Below, piece by piece: positions 47,212 through 59,169 of a stretch of 64,000 bases of DNA. The DNA lies in the NCBI GenBank assembly GCA_024138025.1, contig JAMXBD010000579.1, positions 434,001 to 498,000 on the forward strand, written 5' to 3'. Each line of letters starts with the position of its first letter. Positions within the stretch are counted from its first letter, which is position 1. The DNA comes from Combretum micranthum (taxonomy: Eukaryota > Streptophyta > Magnoliopsida > Myrtales > Combretaceae). Made by a program: the position numbers and the translations under genes. The notes beneath the pieces were generated by a model that was given only the letters and a program-made list of their open reading frames with translations, was not told the DNA's origin and ran no database searches.

Positions 47212-50200
47212 TATACAGTAGTAAATAGAAAACGTAAATTAGATAGTGAATTTAGAAACCGATAGAAGTCCTAGAATAGACTATGAGTTGTGATAAACTC
47301 ATTCTAGTTGAAAAACCGAATAAAAATTTTCTCGACCTTAATAGATACCAAAAACGAGATTTCGTGTCTTGAACTGATAATTCAAGATATAACTAGAAAT
47401 AGTTTTAAAATTTCGAAACCGATAAGATACAGTTTATTTATAGAGCTTATCGGTATAAAACAATAGATTATAAATACAAAAACACTAATACTGAACAATA
47501 ATTATCAACTTAGAATTAAAAAGAAAATTTCGAACCGCTGTTTTAATTGTTAGGAAATTCTAAATTTATTAGGACTTGGTTCCTAATTTAATTCATCGAG
47601 TTTGAAAATTTAATCACGTAAGTTAAAAATACTAAAAATAATTAATCGTGTGAAGTTTTAACTAAAAATTTGAAAATACAAATAATTAAAAAGTGTTGTA
47701 GTAACTTAGGTAAATTTTATTCGATAAAACGTAAATACGACAAGTATAAATATATGCGAATAATTTATTTTCTTAATAAAAATATTTTAATTAATAACTA
47801 TTAAATACATATGTATAAGTATATATATATATATATGCATATATAAAAGGAACATTAGATGTCTTCAATCCGTTGCACTGCTGATGTGGAAGTCTGGAAC
47901 GGTGATCAATAGCAGCCGAAGTCCCACGAGCTGCAGGCAAATCTCCATCGCTCGAGTGCTGCAGGATGACCGATCAGCAGGAGATGTTGAGCGAGCTCCA
48001 TTCTCCAGGCGTCAGCAGTAGGACTCCAGCGAGACAGCTCCTTCGCACGCTGCAGGAATTCCACCGAGCAGCTGAAGTTCATTCCCACGCACACAAGCAA
48101 CAAGTACCCACCGAACAGCAGTGGAGTTCCTCTGGCGCACAACCCAGCAGCAGCACAACAGGCCAACACACGCACAGCATGGCCAACTAGAAAACAGAGC
48201 ACATTGGAGCGAACAGAGCACTGCAACCAGCTGATTTTTCATCCAACTTTGATCCGATTTTTCCAACGAATTTCAACCCGAAAAGGACACCCAAACCAAT
48301 CCAAAAGCTACATCTATACCCCACAATTAATGTACAAGAATTACAAACCAAATGGGATAGAAAAACAACTCTGAATTTAGCTAGAAATTCATGATGCAGC
48401 AGCAAGAACATCCCCTGCTGCAGAGACCAAATTTTGCTGACCAAGTTTGATTCAAATTTGAGCTTCTAAATTCAAACCAAATTGACCCAAAAGCCAATCA
48501 AAACACTCCACATGTGAATAACATTAAATGAGGAGAATTTCAGCTTAGAAAAACAACCATAACCGTTCCAAATTGTTGGCCAAAAATCAAATATTACAGC
48601 TGCAGCAGAGGAGAAATTCCACAATATACAGCAGCACACATCTCCAAATCCAACTCCGATTTTTGCAACATTCCTAGATTAAATGAGCTGAAATTTTGAC
48701 CAATTAAACACCAATAAGGAGCCTTCAAATGGACACTTCATATACCAAAAAATTAATAAGAAAATCGATCCAAAATTCGTCCAAAAATCAAGGTGAAATT
48801 GTTCCAGAAATTCCAGTTTTCACACTTCAAACTTCAACAAGTTTTGACCCGATTTTACACTAGTTGATCTCTTATTTTACACACATAAATACATTAATTA
48901 GCTACCAAACAAAGATAATTAAAGCCCTCAAAGATAGCCACTAAAAATCCGTCAAAACCAAGTCAAATTTTGCATCAAACTTTGTAAATTCGTATAGAAG
49001 ATCCCAGCTGCATTTACAAACCTTTTCAAGTCAAAAACCAATTCCAAAGCCTCTAAAACTTAGTCTAATCCTAGTATAAGTATATAAGCCTAAGTTAGAC
49101 ACACTTTGAGCTCATAAACCCCCCAAAAACACTCTCAAATTCCAGCTGCAAACCCAAGTGCGTCCAGCACTTTTTCATTTCCTTTTTCCACTTCCATCTT
49201 CAACATAGAAGCTTAAAAACATTGTGTGATCAACCATAAACCCTAGCCTACTTCCATACCTTATATACACACACTAAGCTCATCAATAACCATCAAAACC
49301 CAATCAAAAATCCTAAGTTATCCTAGGGTTCAAGAGGAGGAAATTAGCTTGACAAGGTGAGAAGATTTGATTTCATTAGTAAACTTCCATTATAGTTAAT
49401 GTGTTTAGTTAGAAACTCATCATCTAATCTTTGCTTTAGGTTTAATTCTTGCTTTAAGAGGAAGTTGAGCAACGTCCTTCCATCCCAATCCAAGGTAAGC
49501 TCCAAATTACAACCTATCCTTGTTAAATTTATGAATAGACCTTAGGATGGATTTTTGAGCATTTGAAGAAAGTTTTGTGGATGATATAAGCTGCAAATCC
49601 TTGGATGAATTCAAGTGAATAGATGTTTGATGTGTTAGGATGTTTAAGATATTATTGAAGAGAAAAAAAAAAAAAAAACAACAACTTAGAAGTATTAGGA
49701 TCATGGTAATAGTAAATTCGGATTTAAGGATGAAGTGAACAAAACAAGACTCAAACTTCATCAAATCTAGTCTAAATGCATGTTTAAAGCTTCTAAGGCC
49801 CTATATGAACATAAAGCTTGATAAAACAAACTTTACAAGCATGATTAGAAGTCCTACATTACAAGAAAAGGGTACAAACAAATTCATGAAAGTTATACAT
49901 ACCGAGACTCCTATAGTTATGATGGCACCTACGATATGAATGGAAGTTAAACGACATCCTCTAAAATAATCCTCAATCGAAGAAACTTAAAAGAATTGAA
50001 CGATAGATATTCCTTTTCCATAAGAAGTAATACTTTAAGAAATCGCTATAAACCATAGGAATAATACCAAATACCGATCTTGGACACTTAATCACTCATA
50101 GGAATTTAATTTTCTATTTATAGATATTATTGACAAGTACTTTATCTTAATAGGTAATTTCGACTCCGTCGAGGATTTCCCGGTCGATTACTACGACTAA

Positions 50201-51324
50201 TCAGTATGAGCAGGTGAGTGACTTAGACTTGTTACATTGTTTGTGCTTGTAGTATAGTTGCATTTGAAATAATATGTATATATTTAATTGATATGCATGC
50301 GGGATTGGGATATAGTGTGATGCGTGGTGTATGATTGCATGGCAAATTATCATAATATAAGCGATAATCCTATTGTATGATAAATATTGTATGAAATATG
50401 TTGATGATTGTCTGTAAATTGTATGATCGCCTTAAACTTCATTAACAACTATCGGTACTATAAATGAAACTGACATGCATTACACGATTTGCATAAACTG
50501 CATTATGTTTTTACGAACACCTATTACGTGTTAGAATTTCGGTTCTTGGTAATACTTGGTTTTTCTAGGCAATGGGCTATTAGTTCTACACAAGTTTACC
50601 TTGTTCTGTCGGTTCCATGGGAACTAACTGGTAACGAAGGACGCCGCCCATGGTATCGCTGTGAAATGGCTAACACTTAGTGGAGTTTCTAAGGTACAAG
50701 ACAGGAACTGAGTGTTTAAAACATCATTAACATAAAGAGATAATAATTGTGAGGATTATGGATTCCTGTGTACTTAGTTTCTCTTAGGTAGGTGATTCAG
50801 GTATCGGTTCCTTCAACCCCGATGAGAGGGCGTAAATCTCCTTCCTGTTTGGATTCCGGTTTGTCCAAGCTTGTAATTGTACATGTGTTTGATTGATGTA
50901 TTGCATATGATTGATAATAACTTGCTTGTTGTGATAAGTCTGGTTATTCACTGAGCCCGTGGTTATGCTCACACTCCTATAGTCCTTACAGGATGACACT
51001 TAAGCCTTGGTTGGTGGCTTCTAGGAGCTTAGAGCCGTATGATTCTAAAGCTTGAAGAGTTTTGGAAACAGGGAAAATATTTTCTTTATTTATATGTATT
51101 AATTGATGGTTAGTGCATCAATTTTATTATCTGAGAACTTAGATAGTTTTATGGTTTGTAATAGTTATTATTCAGACTGTAGTACTTAATTATGGTATTG
51201 TGATTTTTTTACTTTTCATCGTTTCTTATCACGCAACCAAAAAGATCCTGTTTTGATATCGTCTGGAGTATCAGGCTATATCATAATATATATATTACTA
51301 CTAGGGTACTATTGGGGCGTGACA
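47185..51324 (+). repeat. chromovirus 3' LTR (4.1 kb)
   Basis: TGTAAACCCCGG … GGGGCGTGACA. It holds the about 425 bp missing from the 5' LTR (about 48970-49395), including 'CCAGCTGCAAACCC' and 'ACACACTAAGCTCATC' segments. A short deletion is seen here at about 51255 relative to the 5' LTR (40535-40600). Confidence 0.92.
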
Positions 51325-51500
51325 GTAACCATCATAGCTTTTGTAACTGACATTTTCTTTATTCCTTTTGTAACCACCATAGCTTTTGTAATTGACATTT
51401 TCGATAACCGCCATAGCTTTTAACTAACATTTTCTTTTATTCCTTTTGTAACCATCATAGATTTTGTAACTGGCATTTTCTTTTATGCCTTTGTTCCCAT
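51325..51500. repeat. about 44-bp minisatellite at the chromovirus insertion site
   Basis: Four imperfect copies of 'GTAACCATCATAGCTTTTGT' followed by 'AACTGACATTTTCTTT(TATTCCTTTT)', plus one copy to the left of the chromovirus at 36892-36923. The target GTAAC is part of the unit. Confidence 0.75.
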
Positions 51501-53334
51501 TTTTTTTTCTTAATCGGATATTCCCATGCTCTCATAGTGTCAATATTTGTGACAATCAATGACAAATCAAAGAGACATCGAAGATCCCAAATAATTTCCC
51601 TGATCGATCATCTCTTTTTCCTACAATAGATTACAACCATCGTAATGAAGGTGATTAAATTCTACCAAAGATCCATGAATTGATTGAGCAGTAGTTATCA
51701 TCAAGCGATCATAGGCAATAACAACTAGTTTCATTGAAAATGAGTTTGCTCGATATTGTAACATGATCTTCTCCATTAATTTTTTTTACTACGATTTCCC
51801 CTTTTTTTTTTAACATACGTCCCTTTTTTTGGCATCTTGTAGATTAGCATATTTCCATGAGGGCTTCGAACTGAAAGTTGTTCATAGAGATGTAAAATCT
51901 GCTCCATCACCGGTAGAATGACAAGGTTTGAGCAGACTTTGGAGTTGTTTCCCAAAGTGCTTTTTTTAATGATTTTTTTAATGTGTTTTAATCCTCTTGC
52001 AGGTTGGAAAAATCGCTTTTTTTTGCTCATAGCATCATAATGGGCTCAAGTATTGCCTTAGCTCTCTCTCGTTCTTTGCTAGACTTAGCATAGGCAGACG
52101 AGTAATCTCATGTAACTATGGCACCGACCTTTTTAGCACTGCCCATGCGTGGACTTGTGTTATTTAGGCACCAACCTCTTCAGCCTTGATCTAGGTCGCT
52201 GCTTTATCTCGATCTCCTTTACACTCGATACAGCCTTATGAGTAATTATGCATTGCTTTAACACTTGGTCTTTGCTATACTTGGCATGGGCCCATGGTAA
52301 TCTTGGTCACTCTAGCACCAACCTTTTGGCATGACCTATGAGTGGACTTCTGTTATTTTGGCACTCGCCCTCTTCTAGCCTTGATACGGGTCTACATGCA
52401 CCTACATTGCTGCTCTGTACTCAATTCTACTTCAATAAGGATTGAAGGATCCTATGTACCTACACCTTTGCTCCATACTTAATTCTACTTCAATAAGGAT
52501 TGAGGGATCACATGTGCCTACACCTCTGCTCCATGTTCAATTGTACTTTCCAAAGTCAGTTATCAAAGACTAGTCTTCATGGGTATTGTACATAATCAAA
52601 CATCTCAACATAGTTAGAAGCGTTGTCATCTTGTTGTCGAAGATTAATTCTATCAATGAAGCAAATCAATTCGTCAATAAAGATTTGTTCTCCATCATGT
52701 TGGTAGCACTCCACAAGCAAACTATCAATATTTTGTCAACTAAGTGTCAACATTTTATTATGGGAGTTGGAATAACCTTAATGTCATCTCCACTTTCCTA
52801 TTATAATACTTAGTCAAACAAGGCTCTGTATTTGTAAAGCCAGGAAAGCACAATAGGGAGAGGTCCAAAGTAGTCAACGTGCTCTACTTACCGTTAAGCA
52901 TACTCTAAAGTTGTCACCAATACTAGGTGACATGATAGCTTTCAGGGTATTGGAAACTCATGTCTGCCATCATCAAATAAACATAGTGCTCGCATGCGTG
53001 TATTGATTCCTCATCATAATGTACATTGTTCTATTCGAATTGGAGATAATTCCCTATGAGTACCAAGATAGTTACATCACTTCAGCATGCTTCACTCTCA
53101 AGTGCTTATGTCAAGTGATTGTTCTCCAAGATAGGTATATGCTTCCTGTAGTAATCACGTTCAAGAAAAACCTCAAAAAGCTCATGTATCAACTTCTTCT
53201 CCTCAGATGATGTCGCATCATTATATGACAGGGTAGCAACTCATACCATGCTATCACTTATAGTTTGTGCATTCATAGAGTTGCTTCAACTCGTGAAATC
53301 ATATGATATATGATTACAGATGTCATGCCTGTTA
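51501..53334. other. repeat-rich interior of the gag-only element
   Basis: No pol gene. A roughly 190-bp duplication is visible at 52115-52185 and 52306-52375 ('GCACC.ACCTTTT…GTGGACTT.TGTTATTT'). A 63-bp unit ending 'TACTTCAATAAGGATTGA.GGATC' repeats about 2.5 times at 52388-52547. The rest is unassigned. Confidence 0.5.
52388..52547. repeat. 63-bp tandem repeat
   Basis: Three partial copies of 'GTGCCTACACCTCTGCTCCA…TTCAATTCTACTTCAATAAGG'. Confidence 0.7.
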
Positions 53335-54440
53335 TGGGGTCGCTTCGATATTGTAAGCAGACTGTGCTTTGATCACATGATTATAATAAGTTGTAGAGAG
53401 GGGAATTGCACCTACTGCATACTTAAAAGGAGATATCTACTAAACGGTTATGACAACCATGAAGTGATCATTTTGATCAATCATGGATGAGGTTGGTTCG
53501 ACTTCATTTATGTAAAATGGCAGTACGGTTGCCAAGCCTACTGTGGAGTTGCTTCCAATCAACATAGTTGAGATCACTTCGATCTCATAAGTGATGTAGC
53601 AGAAATGGGGATTGCACCCATTGTATGCTTACGAGTAGATGTTTCTACTAAGTGATAACGACTTCTACCAAGCGATAACGACTATTATGAATTTACTTCA
53701 ATAAACCGTGGATGAGGTCACTTCGACCTTAATTCTACGAAACAACGTTATGGCTGCTAAGCCTGCTATGGAGTCGCATCGACTCATCACAATTGTGATC
53801 ACTTCGATCTTGTAAATGATGTTGGAGATATGGGTATTGCACCTGCCGCATGCTTAGGAGCAGATGCTTCTGCCAAGCGATAGAGACTATGATGGTGTGA
53901 TGGCTTCAATCAGCCATGGACCTTAATTCTGCAAAACGGTATTATGGCTGCTAAGCTTGCTATGAAGTCACTTCGACTCATCACAGTTGTGATAGCTTCG
54001 ATCTTGTAAATGATGTTGCAGAAATGAATATTGCGCCCGTCATATGCTCAGGAGCAAATGCTTTTACTAAGCGATAGCGACTACCATGAAGTGATCGCTT
54101 CGATCAACTATGGATGAGATCGCTTCGACCTTAATTCTGTGAAACGGAGTTATGGCTGCAAGCCTAGTATGGAGTTGCTTCGACTAATCACAGTTGTGAT
54201 CGCTTCTATCTCGTAAAGGATGTTGCAGAAATGGGTATTGCACCTATTGCATGCTCAAGATCAGATGCTTCTACCAAGCGATAGCGACTACCATGGAGTG
54301 ATCGTTTCGATCAACCACTGATGAGATCAATTCGATCAACCACGGATGAAATCGCTTCGACCTCAATTTTGTGAAATGGCGTTACGACTGCTAAGCCTAC
54401 TGTGGAGTTGCTTTAACTCATCACAGTTGAGATCGCTTGG
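53335..54440. repeat. tandem array of about 200-bp units
   Basis: Units begin near 53335, 53544, 53768, 53963, 54170 and 54403 with 'TGGAGT(T/C)GCTTC.ACT'. Each holds 'GTTGCAGAAATGGGTATTGC', 'CAGATGCTTCTACCAAGCGA' and 'GATCGCTTCGATCAACCA'-like parts. Unit lengths vary from about 195 to 233 because of small internal duplications. It lies between gag and the polypurine tract. Confidence 0.8.
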
Positions 54441-54673
54441 ATCCCAAATGAAGAATACTAGACAAATATATTTATGTACCATATGCTTATCAAAAGTGGT
54501 TTAAACATAAGTACAAGCGAGTATAGAAGAAGATGAACGAGAATAGAAAAGAAAAAAAACTTGATTATCATTATTGTTTACTTTATTTCTCTTCCCTATT
54601 ATAAAATAAGGATGAATAATAGGCAATTTCTGCCTTCAGTACACAATTGATATTACTAAAAAAAAAAAAAAAA
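54441..54673. other. spacer after gag
   Basis: AT-rich DNA with an A run at 54658-54673; no gene. Confidence 0.4.
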
Positions 54674-56251
54674 CTATTCATTATATATGCCTTCATCATC
54701 CATCATTTGTGCATCATTGTCTTCAAGTTCCAGTTTGTTATTGCAAACTTTTTCATTGAAAATCCTCTTTAGCATCTGACAATCTTTTGTTGGGTGTCCT
54801 ATCGTCCTATGGAACCCACAAAACTTTGCATCTGCTTTCTCCTATGCAGTGGGTTCCTGCTCAATCCTTGGTAATTTGAGGAAACCATCCTTCAACCATA
54901 GGTCAAGGACGGCATGAACTTTATTCATGGCATACGGGAAAGGTGGAACTTCCTGAGCACCATCTCTTCTGGGTTCTTGCTACCCTGGAAGATTCTTCCT
55001 TGAGTAGTGCTCACTGATGGTTGTCACTTCTTATTTGGATCACCCCTTTGTTTGATAACCGAATTGGTTGTCCTTTGTGTATTCTCCACCAACATTGAAA
55101 TTGACTTATGTGACAAATTCTCTAAGTGTACAACATACTCTATGAACATATCCCGGATGCAAAATTTGACGAGTTCACTTTCATCACACATATCTTGGAT
55201 ATCTAATGAGCGTTCCTTGAAACGCTCAATGTACTCCATAAGATCTTCCTTTGGGTGCTGTCTGATATGCCTCATGTCGGTCAACGTCACTCGTTCTTCA
55301 GTTTCAAAAAATTTCTCAAGAAAGATCCTACACATTGTCCCCTATGAATCAACTGAGCTAGGGGTAAGATTGACATATTAGGTATATGCCTTTTCTGTCA
55401 AGGACTTAGAAAATTCTTAAACTATAGGTTATCACAAAGTCCATAGACTTCGAGAGTCTTAATGAACTTAAGAGGTGCTCCTTAGCACTACCTTGTTTCC
55501 CATTGAATTTGATAAACTTTAGCTAGTGTAGTCCTTAGGATAGGGTTTTTCTGCAATCCTTTATGGGTATGGAAGCGTCAGATTGATGACACTAGTTGCA
55601 GACGTAGCTCACACTTGTCTCAGGTACTTTTTAAGGTCTTCCTTCGTCACATATGAAGCAGAAGCAGATGATGTATTAACTCTCACTTAAGGAGTTAGAG
55701 TGATGCTACAAGGCACAGCTATGCTAGTCGTAAGTGGTTGGACATTGCATCTAGAGGAAGAGGAACCTCCGAGATGGATCCTTACCCCTTCTCCCAGAGC
55801 AGACATGAGATCTCTCGAAGTTAGAGGCAACAAAGGATGTAGTGGCTCTTGCTGATGTCCTCTCTCATTTTCAGTAGTGGGAAAAGTATTTTGCTCGGGT
55901 TAAGCATCATGTAGGGTCTCATGGTAAGTAACATCTGGGATAGTAGTAGTTGGTACCAACCACTTGCACACCTGGTATGGGGAAAGTTATCCCGGGAAGT
56001 GAACTTCTCGATGCAGTAACAGCTTCTACCATACCAGGTAGGAATTACTTAAAAGCATTCAGATATTGATTGATAGCTTCGGTATTTTCCTGCATGGTGC
56101 GTATCATGAGTGCACGATTAACTGTAGGAACTTATACAACCAAAGTAGTGGCATTTTCATCTATAGCATGAGTCTCCTCAACTACATCAGGATGATTCTC
56201 CTGATCTTTGGGGTTTGCTTTCTGTCCAGTTCCCTTGCGTGGAGGTGCCAT
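54674..56251 (-). pseudogene. gag of the TR-GAG-like element, broken
   Basis: The ATG at 56249-56251 opens MAPPRKGTGQKANPKDQENH and an acidic N-terminus. After stops, the capsid core reads IFLEKFFETEERVTLTDMRH, IRQHPKEDLMEYIERFKERS and CDESELVKFCIRDMF (55024-55335). VPPFPYAMNKVHAVLDLWLK-like sequence and a zinc-type motif KFCGFHRTIGHPTKDCQMLK follow near 54770-54830, ending GIYNE at 54674. This is the Ty3/Gypsy gag fold with a 'C.FH...GH.T.DC' knuckle. At least four stops or shifts break it, and no protease follows. Confidence 0.78.
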
Positions 56252-56268
56252 TCTTATCAAGAGCTTAC

Positions 56269-56294
56269 TCTCGTCCCCAATGGAGTTAGCAAAT
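56269..56294 (-). other. degenerate primer-binding site of the gag-only element
   Basis: Minus strand TTTGCTAACTCCATTGGGGA resembles the TTTGGCGACTCCGTTGGGGA-type leader found in many plant Gypsy elements, a few bases after the 5' LTR. Confidence 0.5.
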
Positions 56295-56296
56295 AA

Positions 56297-57105
56297 TGTA
56301 TTGTTAGTTTATTGCAGCTGGTTGATCACATACGATAAGCTTGGCGGTCGACCTGAGAGAAGCCCTAAATTGATGACACGTATAGGAAGTCGTCGAGAGA
56401 AGCGTGGGAGGAGGATTAGGCAAATCCGGTTTCTCGAGTGCGTGAGTGTGACAAAAGATTAAATCAAGTAGACTCGATCGTTCTTGATAGAATAGATGCT
56501 TTGATCTTTCTTGGAGATGTTTCGGCAGAGTATCTGCATTGCTCTCAATCTTAGCAATCTGTAGAATACCCTCAAATGAGAGGAGAAGCATCTTATTTGT
56601 AGATGTTAGAGGCTAGCAGTAGTCGTTGGATGAATCTGGATTGATGGTTGAGATAAAGCATTGCTTGCAACCATTGGATCTCTTTTATGAATTCGATGGC
56701 TAGAATCCATCCCTTTTCTTATGTATATGGGCATGGGCTTTGGATAGGGCTTAAATAAAAAGGAGAGCTTTTATTAAAAATGGAGCCTATTTTCTTATTA
56801 AAATAGCCCATCTTTAATATAAAATAGAAATAGTCTCATTTTATTCCAATAAGTCCTATTTTAGCCAAATAAAGCCCAAATCAACCCATGAAGATATTTT
56901 TCGAGTCTTCTTTTCATGCATGAGAAATCTGAATAAGGTCGAGAGCGGAATAGACCGATTCGACGATCCTTGTTCCGAGCTACTAAGCCAAATCTCCTTA
57001 TGATATCCCTTATTGGATTTGGTCTTCTAAGCCTGTCACTAGCCAGAAGACTAGCCCGTGGCATTAAATTGGGCCAAAAGCCTAATTACGGAAATGATCC
57101 TCAAA
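56297..57105 (-). repeat. 5' LTR of the gag-only element
   Basis: Partner of 35497-36327. The right edge is uncertain by a few bases because the CTACA end of the other LTR has changed here to CTCAAA. Confidence 0.7.
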
Positions 57106-57540
57106 TATTTAATGTAAAATTCTCAATATAGAATAATTTTTTAATATGGAAATCTTTGCCACACTTATTTATTTCATAATGTTGATGTCTTTTGTTATTG
57201 TTGCTAAAACCTTCATAGTACATCTTTTTTCATTCAATTTTATTGATTTGAAAATTAAAATATAGAAAATTTTTCCATCAATCTTGATGTCTTTACTATT
57301 TTTTTTAAACTTTTATAGTGCCTTTTTTTTTAATTACTTGAATGACCTTAGTTTTTCTTTCGTAGCTTCTTCAGTATGTTGGACCAATACAAGGTATTAA
57401 TTTTACTTTCTAGAATTTTTTTTATTAAGTTGTTCCTTTTGATTATATTATGGGGTACATGTCTATTAATTTCAATTTTATTTATTTTGAAAAACAAAAT
57501 TAAGCTAACAAGCCTTTATTTGCTCTAAAAATATAGACCA
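57106..57540. other. AT-rich spacer, no gene
   Basis: Low-complexity AT-rich DNA between the gag-only element and the next Copia relic. Confidence 0.4.
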
Positions 57541-57559
57541 AGCTTTTGACATGGAAGTC

Positions 57560-57690
57560 TTAACATAGAAATAATCATAACCATTAACATGGCTCCAGCA
57601 TTGTTTGGTTCATAACTGGAGAACCAATCTCTGTTAGGATAAGTGTGATCTATTGTACCAGAATCTAAATCCACTCTTGCTTGAACTTTG
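57560..57690 (-). pseudogene. Copia protease start, truncated
   Basis: Reads VDLDSGTIDHTYPNRDWFSS then YEPNNAGA. This matches the Copia protease pattern 'LDSG.S.H…NR.WF..Y' with the D-S-G active site. It ends at the truncation. Confidence 0.7.
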
Positions 57691-57802
57691 TTTTCTGTTA
57701 CTGTGAAAACATCACATTAAACCTCCTCTTCTGCAATGTTGGCTTTAGTAGTTTTTTTTTTTTTTTTTGAATTTTTTTGATCTTCAAGCTGCTGCTTACT
57801 TT

Positions 57803-58497
57803 TCAGCTTAAGCAAGTGGCTTTAATGTGCCCTTTGTTCTTACAATAGTTATATGTCAAACTCTTGTGTTTAGGCTTTGATTTAGACTTCAAACAACTAC
57901 TGCTTCCATAATTTCTTTCAAAAGATCGTTTTCGGAAAAATAGGCTCTCTTCAATACTATCTTTATTGTTACTTGGGTTGTTACTTTTGCTACTACCAAA
58001 TAAACTCATTGTCAATAAGATCTTAGACAAGAGGGTATATTTAACATTTACCATAGTAACATTCATTTTGCCATTAAAGTAGGGTTCTCTAAAGTGAGAT
58101 ATGATGATGATAAGGAATACAACAACTTAAGGGCTTGAATTTACTCATCAATCTCAATATCCCAATTTTCTAAATCCATAATAATAGAAGTGAATGTGTC
58201 AATGTGAGATTTGGTCGATGTATCTTCCTTCGTTTGCAAGCTGTAGAACTAAAGCTTCTTATGAGGCTTATTGGTAAGGGATTTCTGCATATACAATGAC
58301 TTTAGCTTAGCCCACAAGTCAGCAGCGGTCTTCTCTTTGATGATCTTCTTTAAGATTTGATTGGACAAACATAGTCTAATGGTCGATATAGCCTTCTCAT
58401 CTAGTTCATTCTTTTGCTTCTCTATCATAGATTCTAGCATGTTTTGCTTCCCCAACCAACCCTTATGATATGCTTGTTGTACTAGGATATCATACAT
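57803..58497 (-). pseudogene. Copia gag, broken
   Basis: The first part (58249-58497) has AYHKGWLGKQNMLESMIEKQ, CLSNQILKKIIKEKTAADLW and AKLKSLYMQKSLTNK, the Copia gag polypeptide. The second (57803-58066) has MNVTMVNVKYTLLSKILLTM and a damaged knuckle NYCKNKGHIKATC with one Cys lost. The two are separated by a stretch with stops. Confidence 0.75.
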
Positions 58498-58614
58498 CTT
58501 GATTTACCATAAGGGAAAATTGGAATTATGAACAAATTTCTCATTCTTGAATTTTGCTGCCATTCTTGACCATGAAAATCCCAAATAAATACGATATTAG
58601 CTTTGATACCAGTT

Positions 58615-59169
58615 TGTTAAGATTTTTAATATGGAAGCAAAATTTATTGGGATGATAACAACAAATTAGAGAAATGAGAAAATAATAGAGGCACAAAAAA
58701 TTACATGGTTCAGTGTAAGCCGACGCTTATAGGTGAAAGAGGAGTAAATTTTTCACTAATTAAATAACGAGTACAAAATACGTGGATAAATACTAAAAAA
58801 ACCCTAAACCCAAATGCACCTATATGTGTTTATCTCTTAAACGTACCCAAAAAAAAAAAACTAAGGACTAAACTGTATTTTGTACCTAAAACAGAGACTA
58901 AACAACTCACAACTCTTCAAGCTCTCTCTCTTTTTCTTTCTCACTTCTTCCTTAAATGCTTTTGATTACAAAGGCCTTATTTATAGTGCAAACTTAGCCT
59001 CAAAGTATGACTTTTACCATGGTTATCAAGTTCAATTTATGTTTTTCTTCTTGTTTGTCAAGTTCCATTTGGATTTTCTACATGGTTGTTAACTTCAATT
59101 AAGTTCTTCTTTTCATTTGGATTTTTCTTCTTTTATGTGCTTAGAAAAAAATTCAAGTTACAATTAACA
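58615..59169 (-). repeat. LTR of the truncated Copia relic
   Basis: Plus strand TGTTAAGATTTTT … ACAATTAACA, TG…CA ends, next to the primer site. It contains an 'ACATGGTTCAGTGTAAGCCG' phrase like those in plant Copia LTRs. Confidence 0.6.

Larger units (their letters stand above)
36924..51324 (+). mobile_element. Tekay/Del-type chromovirus (Ty3/Gypsy), full length, 14.4 kb
   Basis: LTRs 36924-40660 and 47185-51324 flank a 6.5 kb interior with primer site, extra ORF, gag, protease, RT, RNase H, integrase, chromodomain and polypurine tract in Ty3/Gypsy order. The target duplication GTAAC is perfect (36919-36923 and 51325-51329). The two LTRs are nearly identical apart from a roughly 425-bp deletion and many one-base indels, so the insertion is recent. 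Clade is inferred from the pol motifs, the chromodomain and the very long LTRs. Its pol reads as damaged, chiefly by one-base losses. Confidence 0.92.
35497..57105 (-). mobile_element. gag-only Gypsy-type LTR element (TR-GAG-like) hosting a chromovirus
   Basis: Two related LTRs (35497-36327 and 56297-about 57105) enclose a minus-strand primer site and a gag gene (54674-56251), but no protease, RT, RNase H or integrase could be found on either strand of the remaining internal DNA. That fits terminal-repeat retrotransposons with a GAG domain, which rely on partner elements. Without the 14.4 kb nested chromovirus (36924-51324) it is about 7.2 kb. The internal 3' half is filled with several tandem repeats. 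The LTRs are clearly diverged, so it is older than the chromovirus inside it. No target duplication is recognisable. Confidence 0.7.
57541..59169 (-). mobile_element. truncated Copia relic (protease, gag, PBS, LTR)
   Basis: Minus strand order from the right: LTR 58615-59169, primer site (CTGGTATCAAAGCT, about 58600-58613), gag 57803-58573, protease start 57570-57680, then a break. The rest of pol and the second LTR are missing, so the element was truncated on its 3' side. Confidence 0.75.

Noticed and set aside
53335..54440. CRISPR-like array
   Set aside because: Units of about 200 bp are repeated throughout, with no short repeat/unique spacer alternation, in a plant LTR element.
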